Shown here: piece after piece, positions 21,937 through 26,737 of the stretch
Layout of the letters: the number at the start of each line of letters is the position of its first letter
How positions within the stretch are numbered: position 1 is the stretch's first letter
Assembly (NCBI GenBank): GCA_002436005.1
Contig: DIXG01000001.1
Location: 1 to 26,737 of the forward strand
Direction: 5' to 3'
Source: Anaerolineaceae bacterium UBA6086
GTDB lineage: Bacteria > Chloroflexota > Anaerolineae > Anaerolineales > Anaerolineaceae
Length of the DNA: 26,737 nt
Position numbers and translations under genes: made by a program
Notes under the pieces: model-generated
Database searches by the model: none
Told to the model about the DNA's origin: nothing
The model's input: only the letters and a program-made list of their open reading frames with translations

Positions 21937-23586
21937 TTAAAGTTTTTCATCAAACAGGGCCTGGATAATACCCTGTCCTTCTTCCACGATCATCTCCAAA
22001 TGCTTTAGGCTCTTAAAACTCTCAGCGTAAATTTTGTAGATGTCCTCGGTCCCCGATGGACGCACAGCAACCCACCCATTTTGGGTGACAACTTTCAATC
22101 CGCCAATTTCAGCGTCATTGCCGGGTGCCCTGACCAGTTTTGCTTCAATCACCTCACCCGCCAGGTTCGACGCTTCAACCATCTCCGGGGTTAGCTTCTT
22201 AAAGACTGCTTTTTGCTCCAAGGTGGCTTTGGCTTCCTGTCGGCGATAATAGGCTTTGCCAAATTGCGATTCAAGATCGGCATAATGTTCCGAGGGCGTT
22301 TTCCCTGTCACCGCCAGCATTTCCGCTGCCAGTAAATTGAGGATGAACCCATCCTTGTCTGTCGTCCAGGTCGTGCCGTTTTTTCTCAGGAAGGAAGCAC
22401 CGGCGCTTTCCTCCCCGCCAAAGCCAAGCATGCCGCTCAATAAGCCGGGGACAAACCACTTGAACCCAACCGGCACTTCTGTCACCTTCCGGTCCAATGA
22501 CCTCGCCACACGGTCAAGCATCCCGCTGGTAACCACTGTTTTCCCAACTGTGGCATCTGGATGCCAATCCGGGCGGTGAGTAAAAAGATACCAGACAGCG
22601 GCCGTTAGATAATGATTGGGGTTCATCAACCCGGCATCCGGGGTGACAATGCCGTGGCGGTCATAATCCGGGTCGTTGCCAAATGCCAGGTCAAATTGAT
22701 CTTTGAGCTCAATCAAACCCGCCATGGCATAGGGAGAAGAACAGTCCATACGGATCTTGCCGTCGTGGTCCACCGTCATAAATCGGAAGGTTGGATCCAC
22801 TTCCGGGTTGACGACTTCCAGGTCAAGCCCATAAGTCTCAGCGATGGGCTCCCAGTAGTGCACACCTGCCCCACCCAGGGGATCCACACCAATCTTCACG
22901 CCCGCCGCCGCTATTGCCCCCAGATTGAGGACGTTTTCCAGATCATCCACATAGGGTTTGACAAAATCTACCCAGTGCGTTGTCCTTGTTTTGATTGCCT
23001 TTTCCCAGCTTACCCGCTTCACCGCTGATGATCCCTCGCGCAGGATCTCATTAGCCCGCGCTTCAACTTCCCGGGTGATCTCGGTCCCGGCAGGACCACC
23101 ATCCGGCGGATTATACTTAAACCCTCCATCACGCGGCGGATTATGCGAGGGGGTGATCACAACGCCATCTGCCAGTCCTTTTTCGCGTCCAAGGTTGTAG
23201 GTCAGGATCAGGTTGGAGATTACCGGTGTGGGTGTAAACCCCATCCCTTCTTGCAGGAAGATATCCACACCGTTAGCCGCGAAGACTTCAACCGCCGTGC
23301 GTAAGGCTGGCTCTGAAAGGGCATGGGTATCTTTGCCAATATACATGGGTCCGTTGATGCCGCTTTTGCTCCGATATTCAACAATAGCCTGGCTGATCGC
23401 CAGGATGTGGGGTTCATTGAATGAACGGTCGAAAGAAGAACCCCGATGTCCGGATGTTCCAAAAGACACCTGCTGACTGCGTTCACCAGGATCTGGTTTT
23501 TCTGTGTAATAGGCAGTAATCAATCGGGGAATATTTTCCAGCAAATCACGCGGGGCAGGTTTTCCTGCCAATGGGCTGATAGACAT
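21937..23586 (-). CDS. pgm: Phosphoglucomutase (alpha-D-glucose phosphate specific)
   Basis: The enzyme interconverts glucose 1-phosphate and glucose 6-phosphate and so links sugar breakdown with nucleotide-sugar and glycogen synthesis. The 549-residue length matches the bacterial Pgm family (about 545). Motifs are FGTSGHRGSSFDRSF near 46-60, the phosphoserine loop VITPSHNPPRDGGFKYNPP, the metal loop FGNDPDYDRHG, the sugar-binding FGGEESAGASF, and the phosphate-binding RPSGTEDIYKIYAE at the end. The gene is intact. ATG 23586 has GGAG 5 nt upstream; a GTG one codon earlier sits too close to it. It is transcribed alone. Glucose from the GH1 enzyme, after phosphorylation, would feed this step. 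Confidence 0.96.
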   Translation of the reverse strand: MSISPLAGKPAPRDLLENIPRLITAYYTEKPDPGERSQQVSFGTSGHRGSSFDRSFNEPHILAISQAIVEYRSKSGINGPMYIGKDTHALSEPALRTAVEVFAANGVDIFLQEGMGFTPTPVISNLILTYNLGREKGLADGVVITPSHNPPRDGGFKYNPPDGGPAGTEITREVEARANEILREGSSAVKRVSWEKAIKTRTTHWVDFVKPYVDDLENVLNLGAIAAAGVKIGVDPLGGAGVHYWEPIAETYGLDLEVVNPEVDPTFRFMTVDHDGKIRMDCSSPYAMAGLIELKDQFDLAFGNDPDYDRHGIVTPDAGLMNPNHYLTAAVWYLFTHRPDWHPDATVGKTVVTSGMLDRVARSLDRKVTEVPVGFKWFVPGLLSGMLGFGGEESAGASFLRKNGTTWTTDKDGFILNLLAAEMLAVTGKTPSEHYADLESQFGKAYYRRQEAKATLEQKAVFKKLTPEMVEASNLAGEVIEAKLVRAPGNDAEIGGLKVVTQNGWVAVRPSGTEDIYKIYAESFKSLKHLEMIVEEGQGIIQALFDEKL

Positions 23587-23749
23587 CACTTCTCCTTCCT
23601 TCCACCTCAGAGCCTGATAAAGTAATTATACACCAGCAAGATTTCCAGAACCCTATCCAGAACCGAAGGTGAGGGTGGAATTTGCGTGAATCATGCCAAA
23701 TAACACCCAGCATCAAGTATTAATTTCCCATCAGAACTGGCTGTGATAA

Positions 23750-23778
23750 TTGGAGATTTGACATCCATAAAGTATAAT
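23750..23778 (+). promoter_or_regulatory. Promoter of slyD
   Basis: TTGGAG (23750-23755), a 17-bp spacer and a perfect TATAAT (23773-23778) place the start near 23785, giving a 5' leader of about 75 nt. Confidence 0.55.
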
Positions 23779-23859
23779 ATTGGGGTTAAGTTTTCAAGAG
23801 CCGTCAAATGTCCTGCGAAAGTGTCTTTCCCAGGTCTCAAGTTTACAGGAAGTGAATAA

Positions 23860-24369
23860 ATGGCAGAAAAAAATGAATTAAAAGTAGAAAAAGATGTCGT
23901 GGTCACCATGGATTACCGCCTTGAAATTGGGGGACAGGAAATCGACTCGGGTCCGATCCAATTTATCCAGGGACACGGCAACATCATTGCTGGCCTCGAA
24001 AAGGAAGTTGAAGGCATGAACCTGGGCGAGGAAAAAGAGGTTTTGGTGAAGGCTGAGGAAGCCTACGGTCATTACGACCCGGAATTAGAAATTGAAGTGC
24101 CGCTCAGCACCTTCCCGCCCGATTTCCAGATCGAACTGGGTCGCCCCATGCGCCTTCAGGATGGTGAGGGGCATGTCTTTACCGGTGTCGCCGTTGCCAT
24201 CACCAATGATACCGTCAAGCTGAACCTGAATCATCCGCTCGCCGGAAAAGACCTTTTGTTCAAGACCAAAGTTGTGGAATTACGGCAGGCAACAGATCAA
24301 GAAATCAGCCAAGGTGGACTCGCATCCGGCTGCAGTGGCTGTTCCTCCGGTGATTGCAGCGGTTGCTGA
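23860..24369 (+). CDS. slyD: FKBP-type peptidyl-prolyl isomerase, SlyD family
   Basis: This is a cytoplasmic prolyl isomerase and chaperone of 169 residues. It shows the FKBP start DVVVTMDYRLEIGGQEIDSG, PIQFIQGHGNIIAGLEKEVE, the inserted flap (IF) domain about residues 70-125 (YGHYDPELEIEVPLSTFP), then the returning FKBP strand NLNHPLAGKDLLFKTKVV. The tail GGLASGCSGCSSGDCSGC carries four Cys, resembling the metal-binding tails of SlyD proteins that deliver nickel, though here Cys-only and without His. ATG 23860 has AGGAAG upstream. tRNA-Glu starts 78 nt after the stop from its own promoter. It matches SlyD in length and order. Confidence 0.93.
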   Translation: MAEKNELKVEKDVVVTMDYRLEIGGQEIDSGPIQFIQGHGNIIAGLEKEVEGMNLGEEKEVLVKAEEAYGHYDPELEIEVPLSTFPPDFQIELGRPMRLQDGEGHVFTGVAVAITNDTVKLNLNHPLAGKDLLFKTKVVELRQATDQEISQGGLASGCSGCSSGDCSGC

Positions 24370-24408
24370 TCAAATCAATTAATTAGGGAAAAATCAACGA
24401 TCAATTGA

Positions 24409-24437
24409 TTGACGTTGTATCATGACTGTGATAGAAT
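24409..24437 (+). promoter_or_regulatory. Promoter of tRNA-Glu
   Basis: TTGACG (24409-24414), a 17-bp spacer and TAGAAT (24432-24437) match sigma-70 consensus at 5 of 6 bases in each hexamer. The predicted start near 24444 lies 3 bases before the tRNA. Confidence 0.85.
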
Positions 24438-24446
24438 TTTTCCTAC

Positions 24447-24519
24447 GCCCCCATCGTCTAGTGGCCTAGGACGTGGCCCTCTCAAGGCCAAAACCGGGAT
24501 TCGAATTCCCGTGGGGGCA
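24447..24519 (+). tRNA. tRNA-Glu (anticodon CTC)
   Basis: This is a 73-nt cloverleaf. The acceptor strands are GCCCCCA (24447-24453) and TGGGGGC (24512-24518), with discriminator A. The anticodon stem-loop TGGCC-CTCTCAA-GGCCA gives anticodon CTC (codon GAG). The T-arm is CGGGA-TTCGAAT-TCCCG. CCA is not encoded. The gene is intact and is followed by partial copies of its own 3' portion. Confidence 0.96.
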
Positions 24520-24801
24520 TCCATTATTTAAGGCGACATGGTTCGGGGGCCCTCTCAACACCCACAGGGGGTGCAGGTGCCAAAACCGGGATTCGAACAG
24601 CGTGCCCTCCGGGTATTCCCGTGGGGGCATCCATTATTTAAGGCGACATGGTTCGGGGGCCCTCTCAACACCCGCAAGGGGTGCAGGTGCCAAAACCGGG
24701 ATTCGAACAGCGTGCCCTCCGGGTATTCCCGTGGGGGCATAAATTATTTAAATCGACATAAGCTGGGGGCCCTCTCAACACCCGCAAGGGGTGCAGGTGC
24801 C
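24520..24801 (+). repeat. 110-bp tandem repeats derived from the tRNA-Glu 3' portion with two hairpin insertions
   Basis: Two full units (24520-24629 and 24630-24739) and one truncated unit (24740-24801) follow the tRNA. Each starts TCCATTATTTAAGGCGACAT (third: TAAATTATTTAAATCGACAT). Then comes GGCCCTCTCAA, identical to the tRNA anticodon arm, and a 20-nt insert (24559-24578 in unit 1). It continues with GCCAAAACCGGGATTCGAA of the tRNA, then an 18-nt insert in the T loop (24598-24615), then TTCCCGTGGGGGCA, the tRNA 3' end. Insert 1 can pair CACCC with GGGTG; the two variants differ only inside the loop (ACAG or GCAA). Insert 2 can pair TGCCC with GGGTA, using one G-T wobble. The 5' half of the tRNA is absent or decayed, so no cloverleaf is possible. 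Confidence 0.93.
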
Positions 24802-24826
24802 AGCACTGGATAATACCGAATTACAA

Positions 24827-24858
24827 AAATCGAGCGTTTCTTCAGAAGCGCTCGATTT
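24827..24858. terminator. Strong bidirectional terminator
   Basis: A 14-bp stem (AAATCGAGCGTTTC at 24827-24840 with GAAGCGCTCGATTT at 24845-24858, one T-G wobble) has a TTCA loop. An A-run lies to the left and T-rich sequence to the right. It closes the tRNA-Glu/repeat transcription unit and the convergent corrinoid-protein gene. Confidence 0.9.
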
Positions 24859-24892
24859 GTTATTTACCTATGAAAAAATCACCCAGTGCCTT

Positions 24893-25522
24893 CTACACCA
24901 TTGACTTTGCCAGTTTGACCGCACGGCTGGCATCAGGCGCATATCCATCCGCGCCGATTTTCTCAGCATACGCATCCGTGATCGGCGCACCGCCGATCAA
25001 TACTTTCACCTGGTCGCGCACACCCGCTGCCTTCAGCGCTTCAATTGTTGTTTGCATGCCGGGCATGGTGGTCGTCAGCAAGGCGGACATAGCCAGAAAA
25101 TCTGGCTGATGTTCTTTGACAGCTGCCACAAAAGTTTCAGGGGCGACATCGGACCCCAGGTCCACAATCTGGAAGCCAGCGCCTTCCAGCATCATTAACA
25201 CCAGGTTTTTGCCGATGTCATGCAGGTCGCCCTTCACCGTTCCAGCCACTACAAGTCCGGCTGGCTGAATATCAGCATCAACCAGCTTGGGTTTCAAAAT
25301 TTCCATACCGGTTTTCATTGCACGGGCTGCGATCAGCATCTCGGGCACAAAATATTCACCCTCTTCAAACAGCCTGCCCACTTCACCCATCGCAGTGACC
25401 ATAACATCCAACACCTCACCAGCTTCCATGCCATCAGCTAAGGCTTGCTCAACCTTTTCTTTGGCAATGTCGCGCTGTCCTTCAAGAATTGCGTTATAAA
25501 GTTCCTTTTGCAGAGCATCCAT
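24893..25522 (-). CDS. Methyltransferase-type corrinoid (B12-binding) protein
   Basis: This 209-residue cytoplasmic protein carries cobalamin for methyl transfer, in the group with MtaC/MtbC/MttC and the B12 module of MetH. Residues 1-85 form the helical cap domain (B12-binding-2). From about 88 on there is a Rossmann-like domain with the DxHxxG motif GDLHDIGKN, in which His101 would be the lower ligand of cobalt. The later GSDV, SALLTTTMP and IGGAP segments complete the B12-binding fold. ATG 25522 follows AAAGGAAATG. No methyltransferase or reactivase gene is next to it; its neighbour upstream (45 nt) is a LacI regulator on the same strand, so the two may be co-transcribed. The methyl donor is unknown. 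Confidence 0.92.
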   Translation of the reverse strand: MDALQKELYNAILEGQRDIAKEKVEQALADGMEAGEVLDVMVTAMGEVGRLFEEGEYFVPEMLIAARAMKTGMEILKPKLVDADIQPAGLVVAGTVKGDLHDIGKNLVLMMLEGAGFQIVDLGSDVAPETFVAAVKEHQPDFLAMSALLTTTMPGMQTTIEALKAAGVRDQVKVLIGGAPITDAYAEKIGADGYAPDASRAVKLAKSMV

Positions 25523-25567
25523 TATTCATTTCCTTTCGAAATCTCAAAACCAAGTATCATACCATGA

Positions 25568-26581
25568 CTAAGCAACCGGGGGTGCCCCAACGGATCCACG
25601 CATCTCTAACTGGCAGGGATACACCACCTGGCGCACGGGTAATTCATTTCCTGCAAGCATCGTCAATAACATTTCCACAGCTTTACCGACAATCTGATCA
25701 ATAGGATGGTTGACCGTGCTTAATCCTGGCCAAACGCGAGAGGAATGCGGCAGGTTATCAAACCCGCAAACAGAAACCTGCTGCGGCACAGCCATTCCCA
25801 TCTCACGCAGGGCAAATAAGGCACCCAATGCAGCTTCATCACTTCCAGCAAAAATAGCGGTGGGCGCTTCGGCAAGCGCCATCGCCATCCGGGTCGCATT
25901 ATAACCACCATCAAAATTATATAACGAATCCAAAATAAATTCATCCTGAACTGGAATCCGGTAAGTCTCCAGGGCTGCCTTATAGCCAAACAATCGGTCA
26001 ATACTCATGCGATGGTTACGCGGACCGGAGAGAAACGCAATCCGCCAATGCCCCATCATAATCAACCGCTCCGTCATCAGGTAAGCACCCTGGTAATCAT
26101 CTCCGGTCACGTAGGGCACTGCGGGATCCCGATTCAGCGGCGATATCTGCACGTAGGGTGTATCGGCATTGAACAACAAATCCGAGAGATAAGGATCCAC
26201 ATCACAGGGCGGTGTCGTCACCAATCCATCCACACGCTTCTCATTGATCAGTGAGCGCAGCTTTTCCCTGGAACGCTCGTGGGAAGGATAATAGGTCTGC
26301 AGTAAGATATCATAATCCAGCTGATAAGCCATATCCATCACCCGGGATAACACCTCGGATTGGTAATACCCTGCCGCGTGCATCAGGATCCCGATCATGA
26401 AGGACTTGCGCTGCACCAACCGCCGCGCAGTGATGTTGGGTGTGTAACCCAGCGTATCAATCGCCGCCTGCACTTTTTCGCGGGTTAAATCAGACACATG
26501 CGGTTCCCCATTGACCACCCGGGAGACCGTTTTTATGGAACATTCTGCCAGTTTGGCGACATCTTTAATCGTTACAGTCAT
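25568..26581 (-). CDS. LacI-family transcriptional regulator
   Basis: This 337-residue repressor has an N-terminal helix-turn-helix (VTIKDVAKLAECSIKTVSRVVNG, about 3-25), a hinge helix (ITARRLVQRKS) and a periplasmic-binding-like effector domain (IGILMHAAG, RVDGLVTTPP, MGHWRIAFLSGPRNH, PTAIFAGSDEAALGALFAL, VSVCGFDNLPHSSRVWPGLS). The effector is probably a sugar. Two ATG codons are possible at 26584 and 26581; I prefer the second, for its distance from AAGG. A perfect palindrome in its own leader suggests autoregulation. The corrinoid-protein gene lies 45 nt downstream on the same strand. It need not control the GH1 gene, whose operator is different. Confidence 0.94.
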   Translation of the reverse strand: MTVTIKDVAKLAECSIKTVSRVVNGEPHVSDLTREKVQAAIDTLGYTPNITARRLVQRKSFMIGILMHAAGYYQSEVLSRVMDMAYQLDYDILLQTYYPSHERSREKLRSLINEKRVDGLVTTPPCDVDPYLSDLLFNADTPYVQISPLNRDPAVPYVTGDDYQGAYLMTERLIMMGHWRIAFLSGPRNHRMSIDRLFGYKAALETYRIPVQDEFILDSLYNFDGGYNATRMAMALAEAPTAIFAGSDEAALGALFALREMGMAVPQQVSVCGFDNLPHSSRVWPGLSTVNHPIDQIVGKAVEMLLTMLAGNELPVRQVVYPCQLEMRGSVGAPPVA

Positions 26582-26596
26582 CATCCTTCATTCATA

Positions 26597-26612
26597 AAGA
26601 CAACGTTGTCTT
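26597..26612. promoter_or_regulatory. LacI-family operator (perfect 16-bp palindrome)
   Basis: AAGACAACGTTGTCTT is fully palindromic and has the central CG typical of LacI-family operators. It lies between the -10 box and the start codon of the LacI gene, 16-31 bases before the start at 26581. Confidence 0.85.
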
Positions 26613-26633
26613 ATTTTTACTGCAATCCACTTC

Positions 26634-26663
26634 ATTATAATGCATAATAGCGAAACATCCGAA
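26634..26663 (-). promoter_or_regulatory. Promoter of the LacI-family gene
   Basis: On the minus strand a perfect TATAAT (26634-26639) has TTCGGA (26658-26663) 18 bp upstream as a weak -35. Transcription would start near 26627, just upstream of the palindromic operator. I see no gene in the remaining bases to the window end. Confidence 0.55.
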
Positions 26664-26737
26664 TCAAGGCGGTGATATCTGTCCAATTTTCAGGTAAATT
26701 CCCAATAAAATCCTGAAAAACACAGCCATCTCCCTTT

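Noticed and set aside
24520..24801. CRISPR array
   Set aside because: The repeats are 110 bp, directly adjacent, without variable spacers, and match tRNA-Glu.
24473..24813. ORFs of 89 and 91 residues across the tRNA-Glu repeats
   Set aside because: They translate tRNA-derived tandem repeats, overlap the tRNA itself and show the same peptide in two frames as the 110-bp period shifts the frame. They are not genes.

Overview
The window looks like chromosomal DNA of a Chloroflexota bacterium, probably of the Anaerolineae. This is an inference from family resemblance, not a search. The supporting signs are an EF-Tu with DMPGH instead of the usual DCPGH, a MutL-like ATPase embedded in a membrane-protein operon of the kind I associate with that phylum, a membrane/lipoprotein style with Thr-Pro-rich linkers, and several genes that appear to be leaderless. 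I see no phage, insertion sequence, CRISPR array or conjugation gene.

Layout. Bases 1-946 hold the start of tuf and three tRNA genes (Thr-TGT, Tyr-GTA, Thr-GGT), all on the minus strand behind one good promoter. Bases 874-1364 have no recognisable gene. Bases 1365-3460 encode a histidine kinase and an OmpR-type response regulator, divergent from a small phosphoglycosyl transferase (3549-4211). A BMP-type lipoprotein (minus) and a multi-TM/SH3b protein (plus) follow. Bases 6697-13655 are one tightly coupled seven-gene minus-strand operon: a small protein, a two-ended membrane protein, a polytopic protein, a zinc-ribbon transmembrane protein, a second polytopic protein, a MutL-like ASKHA ATPase and a KOW-like C-terminal protein. 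It is the best candidate here for an undescribed membrane machine. Divergent from it, 13753-18686 is a five-gene surface-glycan operon: wecB, a hexapeptide acyltransferase and three GT-B glycosyltransferases.

Bases 18790-20142 encode a GH1 beta-glucosidase whose -10 box overlaps a CelR-like operator. A small secreted protein, a PAP2 phosphatase and phosphoglucomutase (pgm) follow on the minus strand, then slyD on the plus strand. tRNA-Glu(CTC) has a strong promoter and is followed by 110-bp tandem repeats made of the 3' part of the same tRNA with two hairpin-forming insertions, ending at a strong bidirectional terminator. The right end carries a corrinoid protein and a LacI regulator with a perfect operator palindrome at its own promoter.

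How the genes work together. GH1, pgm and the LacI regulator point to use of beta-glucosides and glucose. pgm links glucose 6-phosphate to glucose 1-phosphate, and so to nucleotide sugars for the glycan operon. The phosphoglycosyl transferase could start the lipid-linked glycan that the wecB operon extends. The function of the seven-gene operon is unknown.
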